A DNA stretch of 64,000 nt from assembly GCA_013398175.1 (NCBI GenBank), contig VZRZ01006181.1, positions 1,302,676 through 1,366,675 on the forward strand, in the 5' to 3' direction. This document shows positions 26,470-38,140 of this stretch, in pieces; within the stretch, counting starts at the first letter, position 1, and every line of letters starts with the position of its first letter. Source of the stretch: Climacteris rufus (taxonomy: Eukaryota > Chordata > Aves > Passeriformes > Climacteridae). The translations under genes were made by a program, and so were the position numbers. The notes beneath the pieces are model-generated. The model had not been told where the DNA came from, did no database searches, and saw only the letters and a program-made list of their open reading frames with translations.

Positions 26470-26930
26470 GCACATGTTTCTCTAGGGGCTCTTATTTTAA
26501 TGCCCCGAGTAAGTCATTTTTGTGGCTAAAAGAATGCAAAATCTAGTCTGATCCTGTTACTTAATCAGCAATATTACAAGAGGACCAGAGCTATTTTAAA
26601 CTTCACTCTTTAGAAAACACTTGCAAAGCTAGAAAGCCCCATAAAAATGTCAATGCAAATGCAAACGCTTGGTGATTTGGGTGTAGGCAGTGAATCCACT
26701 CTCCCAGGCACAGAATGGACACAGCCTGTAAAATGCTTGGCAGGCTTTTGGGCTCCATAAGTAATCCAGGAGCCATTCTGGGAGATGGAATGCAATTACT
26801 AGGACTAGTTTATACCAATTTATTTAGTAAATGTGCTCTATTCTGCTCAAGATCTGATCGCGGCTGCCCAAATTTGTTGTTGTTTGTATTTGCTCATTGA
26901 ATTATTTGTGCAGGTAAATTATAGCCTATT
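26470..26930. other. Possible conserved noncoding block
   Basis: This interval is AT-balanced and free of simple repeats, and is dense in homeodomain- and octamer-like words: ATGCAAAT-like at about 26650 and TAAT-core sites such as TTAATCA near 26560 and 26930. No reading frame is convincing. The look is that of a vertebrate enhancer-type conserved element, but conservation cannot be shown from one sequence. Confidence 0.3.
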
Positions 26931-26934
26931 AATC

Positions 26935-27045
26935 ACGTTTATTATGACAGTGCCTAGGGATTGACCAAGAATGCACCCCCTCTGCCTGTTTTCTGGGTAG
27001 TGTGCAAAGACAAAATAATAGGCAATCCCTGGCCTCATTTATGTT
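26935..27045 (+). mobile_element. Ancient SINE relic
   Basis: The order of phrases TTATTATGACAGTGCCTAGG, ACCAAGAATGCACCCC, GTGTGCAAAGACAAAATAAT and GGCAATCCCTGGCC follows, from memory, an old SINE type common in turtle, crocodile and bird genomes (body with GCACCTAGAGGCCC and GACAGTCCCTGCCC). The copy is strongly diverged. The exact family cannot be named by eye. Confidence 0.45.
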
Positions 27046-30000
27046 TGAATTGAGTGCTTTCATTATTTGCTATTTGTCAGTTGTTGGCCATTTAAGTTGT
27101 TTAGCATCTTTTATTTTCCTTAAACCTGGTAACATAAGCTCTTCAAGTAAGAATTAAATGTTACAAACAAATCACTGGAGCTTTGTTTTTCTTGGAAGGT
27201 AGGTGGTGGGTTGGGACAGTGGAGGTGAGAACATTTACTGGGAAGAGAGAGAAAACAGCTGGACCCCAAATTTTCCTAGTAGCTGCTTGCCTTGCTGACT
27301 GGGAGAGTGGGAGAACTAAATGCAGTATTGACCTTGTGTTCCTTCTTCTCCCATCATGGTGTTTTGTTGCATGTACCTGTGTAAGAATAATCCAATACAT
27401 TGTACCTTAAGCTGGATTCTATTTGGGTGTTCAAATAAAGGATCTCAAAGCTGTCTCATCCTCAACTCAGTTTTCCCCCTTTCATCTGTGACAATCTGCT
27501 CTCCAGTCCTTGATGTCACTGCTTGGTAGTCCAGGTCTTCTGGAACACTCTTTGTGCAAAAGCTCTGTGGGTCTGAACATGTGCCTTCCCCAGCCATAAG
27601 ACATGTTCCTACAGCCTCTGAAGGTCTGGTAAAGCCACTTGTTTGTCTGTTGTCTTTCCTGCTTCCAACACAGGTTGCAACTATCATTCTCTAGGTATGC
27701 TCTCTGAAATGACCCTCCAGCTTTCCATCATGTTAGACCCTTTGCCTTTTCTGTTATCCATCTCTCTTCCTTGTTTTCATCCTTTTCCATGCCTGTTCAA
27801 TTCTCAGCACCTTTCAAACATGGACACACAGATCTGTGCCCTGAACCTGATTAAAAGTTTGGGGTGTTTTGTGTTTGTTTGTTTGTTTCTTTGTTTCTTT
27901 GTTTTTTCTTCAGTGGGTAATTTAATCTATAATTTCATCTTGTTCAGATGAAAATTCTTGAACTGAAATTCTCCTGAATGTTAAAGAAAACCAAAAACAT
28001 TAATCCAAACTCATGTCTAGTGAGGTCCTGTTCACCACAGTTTTTCAGGTAAAGCTGACCTCAAACAAGATTTTCTGCTAACACAGGAAAAAAAATGAGA
28101 AACTTCTCTGTTTAAAATTTTAAACTGGATTTCCACTTTCCACTTAAAATGTCACACTTGAAATATTTTTCTTCAACCTTGCCAACTTAGAACTTAATAT
28201 AGTGCTATTGTGGCAAGTGCAGTTCTTCAGATCTTCATATTAGGAGTCACTTCTAAACAAAACCCTCTCCCAGAGGAGAACGGGATAAAGCTCAACCCCC
28301 ACATGGCCCTGCAGCAGCTTCCAAGGCATAACACTTCTTTTTTGTCTTCATTTCCTTCTTAAATTTTAGTTAATGAAAATCCCAGGGTTCACTTAAAGGA
28401 AAACAAACAATCTCAGTGGGTATTTCTTGACCCAGTTGTTGTTAAGACCTTCGACAACCTCTTGTATTCAGCACTATAATTCTACTGGGTATGGAGGTCA
28501 GATCCTTAAAGCTTGTATTGTCCTTAGGATTTATTCTTCTCTTCCTCTTTTTTCCTCTGACATACAACTGACCACAGTGAAGCTTTCTTTGACAGTTTGC
28601 TCATGCTCATTATTTATCTTCCCTCCCATGCCTTTCAGCACCCCAGTGCCTTTTCCAGATAAGCAGTGATCCTCAGGGAAAGCAGAGAGTTGGAGTTGAG
28701 AAGAGCAGAGGGAGGATTAGTCCCAGAGGATGCCATGATCAGCTGAGTTCTCAGTTTGAAGTTCTGGGCTATATTCCCCAGTGGATTTGAAAGAACTGTA
28801 GGTGTGGAAGCTTGACTATAATGCATTGTGGTTTAAAGCCTTTTGTATTCACAAACCAGGAGTCGCCGTAGCTACATGGCACAATGAAATGTGCAAACTG
28901 AAATGAGTAAGTGCTCTTTGTCTGGAGAGGGAATAGAAGCATTTAGAATTATCCCTTTGAAGAACAGTTCTTCCTGGTGCTTATTTGATTTTGCTATACA
29001 TATACAAAGTGTTCAAGCTAAATGCCTTTGCTAGCTCAATTACTACAGTTTACTTACCAAGGCTCTGTTAAATGCTTTCAAACACAAGTCCCTTCTGTAC
29101 TATTAAAGACACTTTCCATTTCTGTGATACTGTATTAAGCTTCACACTTCACTCCCTAGTGGACTTTGGCTTGTAACTGGATTCTGATAGATCCTATCAC
29201 ATAAACCAAAGTGATCAGGCAGGGCTGTGCTGCAGGACTTTTAGAATCCACTGTTCAAAACTTCTTGAAGCAGTCAATTTGGTGGTGCCACTCCTCATTT
29301 CCTAAATCTTCCTCAAACTCAGACGTAAGCCTTGTTATTTTACCTAGCACCACATTTTTCACTTGTTCACTGCGTCTCAGTTAACATGGTGGCTAGGATG
29401 AGGAGAAAAAGAGCACAGTCTCCTCTAAGGAGACCCACCTCTCTGACCTACTTACTGTGCGAGCTTTTGATCCTGCAGTCTTGGCTAATACCAAAGGCAG
29501 CAAAGTGGATGATGAACTGTAGTTGTGAGGGAATATCAACAGGAGGAGAAAAGGGGAATTCCAAAGTCTTCTGCTAAATCTGTGACAGAACCCTTCCATA
29601 ACATCTGTGGCCAGTTCTCCCCCACCTGAAGAAGAATTAAGCTATATCCCTTTCTGTCCAACAAATCTCTGCTGTAGCTTCCCTGGTGCCTCAGGACCAA
29701 CTTTTCCATTGGTGGATCACTCAGACTGCTAGATGTTTGCAAACATGCTGCTACCCACATGTTTACTCACAGTCCTCCCAAAGGCACATCCACGTGTCCC
29801 ACAGGTGCTCCTTGGTTTAGGTTAAAAAAAAAAAAATCAGATGTAAATTTATGCAAGGTGAAGTCACTAGTCACTGCACTGTGTCTGATAAAAATCCATT
29901 GGTGAGAGCTGGGCTGCAATATGACTTTAATGACTAACCACAGTGGAGGGAAAACAATAGGCATAGTACAGGTAAATTGCTTAGTCTGTGCTTCCTAAAA

Positions 30001-32577
30001 TACAGTTTTCCTGTGTGGGGGCCCTCCACATTTTCTAAAGTGTGGGCCACCTCCTACTTGAGAAGCTGCCTTACAGATGCCTCCCCTCCATTCAGAACCA
30101 CGAGGGATGTGTTTCCTCTCATTGGCAATACAATAACACCCATGTGACAGCTCCAGTGATCACTTGCAGAAGGAAGTCATATGCTGAGGGTATTTTGTGT
30201 ATTGTTAACATCTTTAAATGTGATTTAGCAGCTGGAAACAAGAAATAGAAGCTGGAACCACAAGACCGTCAGATCTGCGTCGCCTGTGTTTAACATCTGT
30301 GAGCTCAGAAATGGAGGGAAGAAAGAGATTTTCATGCTAAATTCTGCCTCAAAACAAATGAGGATGAAGTTTCACTTTTCTACATGCAAGTGAATACTAC
30401 CTGCCTGTGCAGAGGTATGGCCATGGCACCAAATAAATAAAATAACAGTAATAATAAAAAGGTACACAAGATAATGTCTACTTGGAAAGAGAATTATGTC
30501 CTGTTTATAATGCACACTAGATGCATTTGCCATGTAAGTTCCTCTGAAACAATCCCTGAGGCAAAGAGGCTCTAACTGAACAGAAACTTCAGATTATACC
30601 TCAGTTAATATAAGGCAGATCATGGTTTTCTTTTCAGGGAGGTGCAGGAACAAAATAGAAATTTTCCCTGAAAAGTCCTGGTAAAAAGTCCAGTTTGTCC
30701 AGAAAATCATCCACTCTGTCAGAAGACAACCAGAAAAGGTTAAGTCAGTGAGGTACTCAGGTCCCCTTAATAATTTCCTCTGTTGTCTATGTCATCCTGT
30801 AAAACTGGGGTAATCCAGGGGATGGAGAAAGTTTTCAAAGAGACTCTACTTGAAATTGCTGGCAGCAGTCCCCTGATCTCTGAGATCCTCCTGCCTGCAC
30901 TACATGTGCCCCACCACATTATCCAGATGCCTTCAGCAGGGAGGCAGACCTGCCCTCTTGCTTTGATGCAGGAAGGGAGGTGTGAGCATCTCAAAGAAGA
31001 ACTACTCTGGAACCTGCAGCCCTCAGCTGCCAGCAGTCAAACACACCCCACTCTGCACAAGAGGGCTGGGAAGCCTGCAGCTTCCACAGCAGGCTGGACC
31101 AGCATTTGGGATCTTTGTACCTGGATGGCAAATATGCCCATCACACAGTGCTAAGCTGCTGATACAGTGCAAACCCACACTGATAGTCAGGGCATGCTGA
31201 TGGTGAAAATGTTTCTGCAGCCTTTGTGCTGGACCAGGGATTGCCTATGCATGTTCTTTTAAAATTAAACCAGATCATTTGGTGTCCTGTTTTCTCATAA
31301 CTGTCACGAGGCAGGATGCACCCCTTACTGCAAACATGAGAGATGTGCCTCCATGTGCCAGTGCCTGGTTCAGATCACATTTACACTGGTTTCACTGCAT
31401 TACGCTGCATTCACTGGTACTGTAGATATGGTACTGAAAGGATGCACGACTTGAAACACCGCTATATTATCCCCTATCTCTACTAACAGCGTTCTGGAAA
31501 ACCTAAATCTGAGGGACAGGAAGGCAGCTTTTATTTTTACTGGTATAGCAGCTTGAAGCCATTTGTGATGGTGGGGAATCCCTGCCTTGGGTTTGCTGAG
31601 GCTTTATGGCATTGTGCTGGTGGAATAAGCCTACACAGGTGGGCTACTACTCATTTGCAGTAGTTGTACTGGTATAAATCCCCCAGGCAGAGGCAAAATC
31701 TCACTTATTCAAGCTTCCTTCAAATTACACTCCCAATTTTCAACCCTCGTCTGCCTGTTGGCTATTTGATATGCCCAAAGTTCTTGGCTTTTTCAACCCA
31801 TTGTCAAGCATGAACACTGACAGAAAGGCAGGAATTCATCTCCAACCAGAGGGTTTACTCCCTGCAGTGGGAAGGCAGGTGGCAATGAAAATGAGCTGAA
31901 TTCCCAGGCAAGTGACAAGCAAGGCAGGGGGGCAGCAGGTCCACGTGAGGTCCTGTGCACAAGCCCTTCCCTCCTATCCTGAGGACCATCAGTAAGGAGG
32001 CCGTTTAGCCAATACATATTTTTCTCTTTAGTACATAATAGTAACCTGAATAAAAGGTTTGAATTACAAAGCAGGCTCACCCAGCACATTCTCTGAGCAA
32101 TGACTGCCATTTGTGTCAAGAAAATAAAGAAGGAGGGAGCAGGCTGGCGCACATGGGCAGGAGTGACTTAGAGTGAGGTAGAGCGTCGATTGAGGCAGCA
32201 AGCTGGGAGTGAGAGGCTTACCCTGCTGAAGCAAAATTAAGAAAAGCCACAATGACAAAGGAAATTTGATTAAAAGAAAAAAAAAGTAGATTGTTATTAT
32301 TGGAAAGTCGAGTCCTTTGTTCCAGTGGCAAAGCAATATCGTTCAGCAAAGCCTAATAATGATCGCTTCTCTTCCCCTTTCCTGCAGTTTTCCACCTGCC
32401 TTGCTATTCCCCACAGCCAGTGAAGCAGGGCCACTGGAGGTGCATGGGAGCTGGCTGTGGGGTGGGACTAATGTGGGGCTGAGGCAGTGAGCATCCCTCT
32501 GTAACTGTACAAGGACCACATCCTTCCTCTCCTGCTGCCTCTCCTCTCTCACCTCTAGCTCAGCCTCTTTCCCTGCC

Positions 32578-32757
32578 CCTCTGGTGCCCCTTTTCTGTCC
32601 CTCTCTCCATCTTTCCCTCCCTCCTTCCCTATCTTCTCCTGCCTCACCCTATTTTTGCTTTTCTCTGCCCCCTCTCTCCTCTCCCTTTTCTTCTTTCCTG
32701 TCACTTAGCTGTGGCTCTCCTTTCCCCACTTCCCTCTCCCCCTCTCTCTCCCTGGCT
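32578..32757 (+). repeat. Long C/T-rich (polypyrimidine) tract
   Basis: About 180 bases are dominated by CTCC, CCTT and TCTC words with few purines (interruptions such as TTAGCTGTGG near 32706). Such mirror-like tracts can adopt triplex structures in supercoiled DNA; this is general knowledge and not demonstrated here. Confidence 0.8.
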
Positions 32758-32789
32758 GCGCTGGGTTACTAATGTGCAGTAATGGTACG

Positions 32790-33060
32790 GCTGGAAAGTC
32801 ATTTGCGCTCCCCTTCTCTTTATTTTTTTCCTGCAGTATTATTAAAACTGTTCCATCACTGGCTGTAATGGGAGCGTCTGTATTTTCTCCCTCTCCTGTA
32901 TCCCTGACATGACATAATGCCTGCCCTCACCAAGACGCTATAACACCGAGGTAATTGAAACATAACTCACCGTAAATTACAGGCCGTTGTTCCAGGCAGG
33001 GACCCGGCCATGCTTCCTGGAGCTCATTCCAACTGGAAGCTAAACATTACTTGAAAAGGG
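32790..33060. other. Possible conserved noncoding block
   Basis: Complex, repeat-free sequence with words such as AGTATTATTAAAAC, GTAATTGAAACATAA and CCGTAAATTACAGGCC, plus several CpG sites unlike its surroundings. It follows immediately after the polypyrimidine tract. This is an enhancer-like impression only. Confidence 0.25.
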
Positions 33061-33520
33061 ATGCTTAAGCAAAACAAAGCCATTTAAAGAGCAACACAAA
33101 CATGGAGAGGGAGGGGAGCGCAGGAGCTGGGCTCTCCTGGAGAGGTGGGGTCCCACCCGTGTGGCAACTGGTGGGACTCAGCAGCCAGCAGGTGCTTGTG
33201 GTGACTTCTCTGTGGTCTGTGTGCACCAGCCCAGGGGGACAGGCACCGAGGTGTCCCTGCAGACACAAAAATTGGCATCAAATAAGCATCTCTGTTAGCA
33301 CAGAGGCTGAGGGCAGAGCAGGCCATGTAAATGACTTCTTAGCTAAAAAGTGCATCAGGCAGGTCAGAGGTGCAAGGCTTTGATGGGATTCCTGCAGAAC
33401 GGATGCTCTAATGCCCATTGCAGATGTGCTAACCTGAGGCTCTTTCCATCCCTATGGGATCTGTGTTCTTCTTCTTGACAGTGATGAGGCTGCAACCTCC
33501 AAAAGGCCCAAATATATGCT

Positions 33521-33526
33521 GGCTGC
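33521..33526. repeat. Left target-site duplication (GGCTGC) of ERVK-like LTR
   Basis: GGCTGC precedes the TG at 33527 and is repeated exactly after the CA at 33828. Six base pairs is the usual length for ERVK (betaretrovirus-like) insertions. Confidence 0.85.
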
Positions 33527-33828
33527 TGTCGCAATAACGACACGAAAGAAGGACACCGACACCTGCTGAGAGCAAGGAATAACTGCCGGGCGGACCCCCC
33601 CCATCTTTATTATATATGTGTCTCAGAAATCATAGTGAATTGGAGGAGCAGCTTCACTGCCCCTCAATCACACTGGTCAAAGGAAATGTCCATCAAACTT
33701 CTGTGCCCAGGGGAAAGGAATGTAAATAAGAAGCTACTGTTAAAATAACATGACTATGTTTACAGATAACGTGTGAGTACTAGTTACAAAAGAATGAAAA
33801 CATCAGAACTGCAAAACTCAGGGCAACA
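33527..33828 (-). mobile_element. Short ERVK-like solo LTR, 302 bp
   Basis: The element starts TGTCGC and ends GGGCAACA on the plus strand, so it has TG/CA ends with a short imperfect inverted repeat (TGTCGC against TGTTGC on the other strand). It is bounded by identical GGCTGC hexamers. Read on the minus strand, AATAAA lies at 33611-33606, about 80 bases before the 3' end at 33527, as expected for an R-U5 segment; this sets the orientation. An eight-C run lies at 33595-33602. No gag, pol or env sequence adjoins, so it is a solo LTR. The 6-bp duplication points to ERVK (inference from family knowledge); the family name needs a repeat library. Confidence 0.87.
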
Positions 33829-33834
33829 GGCTGC
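33829..33834. repeat. Right target-site duplication (GGCTGC) of ERVK-like LTR
   Basis: An exact second copy of the hexamer at 33521-33526, immediately after the LTR. Confidence 0.85.
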
Positions 33835-33944
33835 AGGATCTTAAATACTGCATAGGACATCCCTCCCTCCCCATTCACAAACTTAGCAACAGGTATCAGT
33901 GTTCAGAACTGACCCTGTTTGCTGACCCTGAAACTTGAAAGACC

Positions 33945-34100
33945 TTGAGCTCTGGGAAGTTCATGGTTTTAGATCCAGATGTCCCACTGGTCTCCTGAAT
34001 AACCTCAGGAGGTCCTCAGGTAGGTCACTTTGCTTTGCTCTGTGCCTCAGTTTCCCGTTCTTCAGCATTGGACAAAACACTTACTTCCTTTGTCATGCAG
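33945..34100 (+). mobile_element. MIR-like ancient SINE fragment
   Basis: The fragment contains the hallmark order TTAGATCCAGATGTCCCACTG, a GGTCCTCAGGTAGGTCACTT segment, then TGTGCCTCAGTTTCCC, matching the body and core of MIR-type SINEs. It is diverged and truncated before the usual 3' tail, and the CR1 element begins just after it. Confidence 0.7.
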
Positions 34101-34104
34101 CCAG

Positions 34105-34377
34105 TGACCCTGTGATAGGACAAGGGGGATTGCTTTTACACTAAAAGTAGATTTAGATTGGATATTATGAGGAAATTTTTTACTGTGAGGGTGGTGAGCC
34201 ACTGGAACAGGCTGTCCAGAGAAGCTGTGGATGTCCCATCCATGAAAGTGTTCAAGGCCAGGCTGGATGGGCTTTGAGTAACCTAGTCTAGTAGAAGCTG
34301 CCCCTACCCATGGCAGTGGGGTGTAAATAGATTATCTTGAAGGTCCTTTCCAACCCAAACAATTTTATGATTCTGTG
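34105..34377 (+). mobile_element. CR1 LINE, 5'-truncated 3' end
   Basis: Diagnostic phrases in order are GTGATAGGACAAG, GATTTAGATTGGATATTA, CACTGGAACAGGCTG, GTGTTCAAGGCCAGGCTGGA, ATCTTGAAGGTCC and TTCCAACCCAAAC, ending ATTTTATGATTCTGTG. This is the 3' untranslated end of a CR1 retrotransposon, the dominant LINE of birds. The short terminal ATTCTGTG repeat replaces a poly-A tail, as is normal for CR1. The copy is strongly 5'-truncated and carries no ORF. No target duplication is visible, also normal for CR1. Confidence 0.93.
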
Positions 34378-37300
34378 TTCCAGTAATGTACTAAAAGGAT
34401 ATGATGGTGAGGGAAGGGTGATTACCCTACTTCTGTCAGGAGTGTGAACTGCTAGGAAACATCCTTTTGAAGTCAGAAGACAGCCCTGAAAATAAGGACC
34501 CTTGGCTTTTGTGTTTAGCTCTTGCTTTGGCTGGTTCTGCATCCATCAGCAAGTTTCTTTGGCATCCCATGCCTCAGGTGCCCCTCACCCTGTAGTATCA
34601 CCCAGAGAACTGGCTGTGTTTGGGTTTGTTCTGTCATCTCTTGAATTCTGGGAAATTTTGAACGAAACACACAAACCCCAGAATGTGCAGTGAGTTTTCT
34701 CTAGCAATGGAAGTGAGCATTTGGAAACTTTGAAAAGGTCAGGATTAGACAGAACAGCCTATCTCTCACAGGCACAAATTGGGGTCTGCCCAGGGCCTTT
34801 CTGTTTATTGTCAGAGGACACCACGGCCCAAATTTGTGCCTTGGTGTCATGTGGCTGGTGTCATAGGAATTACAGGTTCTTGTGAGAAACAGACCTCAGT
34901 GCAGTGCTTCACAACATACAAAGGATTTTATTTTAGGGAATGAGATTTACTATTTGTCCAGGAGGAAGGGGCAAAAACTCAGGGAACTATGACCCTCTGA
35001 CTGCTCTGGTTTTCCCTGAGTCAAAACTATTACAGTCAGCAACCTAGCAACTGCTTCCACTGCCCCGGGAGAGCCCTTTGGAGGACACTCAGAGAGGTAC
35101 CCCCAGTGTGATGTCATGTGGTGGGTAGGTCCACCATGGCTGCATGCTCTTGGTGAACCATGGGCTTGCAAGGGATGACTGCAGAGTCACAGGCAACAGG
35201 GGACACAGCTGCAGAAGTGATGCATGTCTGAAGCAGTTCTTGTGACAGAGAGCGGACTTGCTCCTGAGGTCACAAGCAGTGCCACTTACTCCTGCCCAAT
35301 GGTGTCTGCACTTCTGGGCTTCCCACCTCTGTGGGAGCAGGAGAAGTCAAGTAGTAGTGCAGGGCATCAAAAGTTGTATGGAGAGTCCTGGAAGCGCCCA
35401 TACCCCCTGTTTTCTCACATGCCACGGTTACAGCACCTGGAGCAGGTCGGTGCAGCATCCCATGCCATCTGCTGCAGCAGCTGCAGCAGCAGCCGTGTGG
35501 AGGTGGCATTGGTGTGTGGTCTCCCAGCCCCTGCTGTTTCTGGTGCCTGGTTGGAGCTGATTGCTTTCTGTGAGGCCTGCCACATGCCCCTTGAAAGTGT
35601 TTCCATCAACCCTCTTACCGTAGCTAAGGTTTCAGCAATCTCACCCCTCCTCTCTTTGACATTATTGGTTTATCTTTGTCCACTGGCAAAGTTCCCGAGC
35701 AATTCAACAATAACAGTTGTTTCTCTGTGGCTGAAAAAGTCATCTCTAGGACTGGCTGTTATTGATCATCTTACAGGAACCGGACATTTTCTTTTCCTTT
35801 CCCATTTTTTAAAATACATATTTTGAGTTTCAGTCAATTTTAGTGTCCATGAAAGTGAAAGACTGATGGTGTTGACTAGAGCTAAACTTAGCTTTATATG
35901 GCTTCCCCTATGCACACATCTCTACTAATGCACCACATTACCAACTTGTATTAACTTCTAGCCTTCTCAGCCTGGGGGTTCCCTCATCATCTTGCCACTG
36001 GCCCCTCCTGCCCTGCAGCTAAGCTGTCTCCTCCAGGTCAGGGCTTCCCACACCAGCCCCTCACTACTCCCCTGTGCAGTGCTGATCTGCCAGCTCTTGG
36101 TTAGCTGGAGATATAGGACTGGACTGGTTGCTGTGCCCCAGCTGATAAGAGTGAGAGATGCTGTCAGACTTGCCGGAGCATGGTGAAAGCAGGGGCATTT
36201 CCCTGCCCAGAGTGACAGCCATCAGCCGGCCCTTCTTGAAAGCAGTCAGACTTTTCCAGCGCCTTTTGCCTGCAGCTCAGGTGCTCTGTGGGGACAACTA
36301 AAAGAGCACACCCTGGCATCCTGCTTTGCTCTCAGGCTGAGGGGTGCTCTGTCTGGATAAACCAGACAGAACTGGCATAGGACAATGGGACAAGGTAGAA
36401 CAGGTAAGGGGGATATGCTTTTCCCATTGCATTCTTCTTACAGTAGCTCCAGACTTATACCAAAATCAGACTGAGCCCGTACTCATTTCATGACACTGCT
36501 TCCTCAGCTTATGCAGTTCTATTGTTCTCTGAGGGAAGCCAGAGTGAAGCATATTGTTTTTAGGATGTCTCTTGTTCTTTTGCCCCATCATGGCCATCTA
36601 GCTACAAGCTGTCCAAGCAAAAGTTGTGACAGAGCCAAAAGATCCACTTATTGAGAAGCCCTGGTACTTCAGCATCCTCTCTTTCCATCAACCTCCTAAA
36701 AATCAGGTGCTCACTCCTCCAGAAAAGTACTAAATTGTAACTAGCCTTTCAAACCACCATTTCTAAATGAAATACCAAAAAGTAAAAAAAAAAAAAAAGA
36801 AAGAAAATTGAAAAGTCCAAACATATATTTTAGTCTGTTTGGTGTAAAGAAAAAAAAAGGCATGTGAGGCTAAAACAAAAATTGAAATTTTGATTTTGAA
36901 GTATTGATTCAAAATAGAGAGGAGGAATTAATTTTGAATCAATTCAGAATTTCTGGTGAGAACATACCCATTATTCCCTTGTCTTATTTCTCTTTTCCTC
37001 TCCCCTCCTACTGTAGTCTATCAGGTAAATTAGGTAAGAAAAAATAACAGCAAGCAAGGACACACATCAGCGATGCCAGAGTTTTCATTAAAATGTTTTA
37101 AGTTGGGACAATGGCTCTATTAATCTTCCACCCTCTGTGGGAACGTGTAGCACACATGCCTTTCCTGTAGTGAGCCTGAGAACAAAATGGCTCTTGTCTC
37201 GGCAAACCAACCGAGACCCTACACTTTTAGTGCACAGAAAAGTCTCCCTTTGGTATCCACACGAACAGATGGATGTGTGTGGCAGCACTATCACCACCTT

Positions 37301-38140
37301 GCCCTCTCTCTGCTGTGCAGGGAGCTTTACCACCTGTATCCCACCTGATGGCTCAGTAGGGAGTGAGCTCCTCACTACAGACTCCCACAGGGTCCCTGTC
37401 CCCCAGAAGCTTTGCTCCAGGATGCTGGAGCCAAGCCACCTTGCATTTAATTGTTTTGCCTTCCTGTGTGCAGCCTGGATCCTGTTTGTCCTGGATCCCT
37501 GAGGACAGCTCTGGGCTGCTGAATTAATTGGAAGTGGCTAAAGTCATGGAAGGCAGCTATGGTGGTAGAGGGGGCATTGTTGGGTTCAATTAGCAGACAG
37601 TGTTGGAAATCTCTTGCTTAGTTTAACAGTCACTCACTATTAGGGTGAGATGCTTGCCTGGGTACCTGTGGGAGATTTCTGAGATGTCCCAAGGGAAGTG
37701 GAAGTGATGGCAATTATCTTCATCTGGTCTGTGTTTTATTAAATAATGGTGAGAACTGTGAGACCTGGAAATGAGGAGAGGAGGTAAGGCTGAGTGTGAG
37801 GACGTCAGAACAAGGTGCATTTTGGAAAATAAAGGGGTGAGGAGAACGCTCATGTGGTCAGGTACATATAAAAGTCAATGATGAAAGGGAATGGAGAGGG
37901 AAGAATAACGAGCATGCCAGCTTAGCCTGTGACAGACAGGGGGTAACGACTGGGGAGACCAGAGTTAAAATTGAAAAGAAGATGGGGTATCAGTGGAGTG
38001 GTACTCACTCATGTCCCTTTTGAGACACAGACAGAGAGGAAAAAGGCACAATGGAAAAGTGTGTGTGTGCATGTGGTGCATGTGCGTGTAACACAAGGGA
38101 AGAGGAGAGAAGGGGATGTGTAATGCCAAGTCCATGGTAA
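34378..38140. other. Non-coding stretch, no gene recognised
   Basis: The longest frame (35224-35826 plus, 200 codons) has a serine-rich, unstructured-looking translation. It includes a CTGCAGCAGCTGCAGCAGCAG run around 35467, and no domain is seen. A T-rich patch with TTTATTTTAGGG at about 34927 resembles a reversed LTR poly-A region but has no matching ends. An A-rich run lies at 36784-36803. Confidence 0.5.

Larger units (their letters stand above)
27046..33520. other. Non-coding stretch, no gene recognised
   Basis: It includes a TTTG/TTTC-rich run at 27870-27910, and a stretch at 31360-31700 in which TACACTGGT / TACTGGTATAAAT phrases recur, suggesting an unidentified old repeat. A pyrimidine tract (32578-32757) and a possible conserved block (32790-33060) are listed separately. 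ORFs of up to 123 codons look random. Confidence 0.5.

Noticed and set aside
34859..35240. Possible further LTR on the minus strand (TGTCATAGGAATTACAGG start, reversed AATAAAAT near 34930)
   Set aside because: No matching CA end with a flanking duplication could be found downstream of this start.
35224..35826. Longest ORF in the window, 200 codons
   Set aside because: Translation lacks any recognisable domain or compositional signature. It includes a CTGCAG-rich run, and one frame of this length is possible by chance in 64 kb read in six frames.
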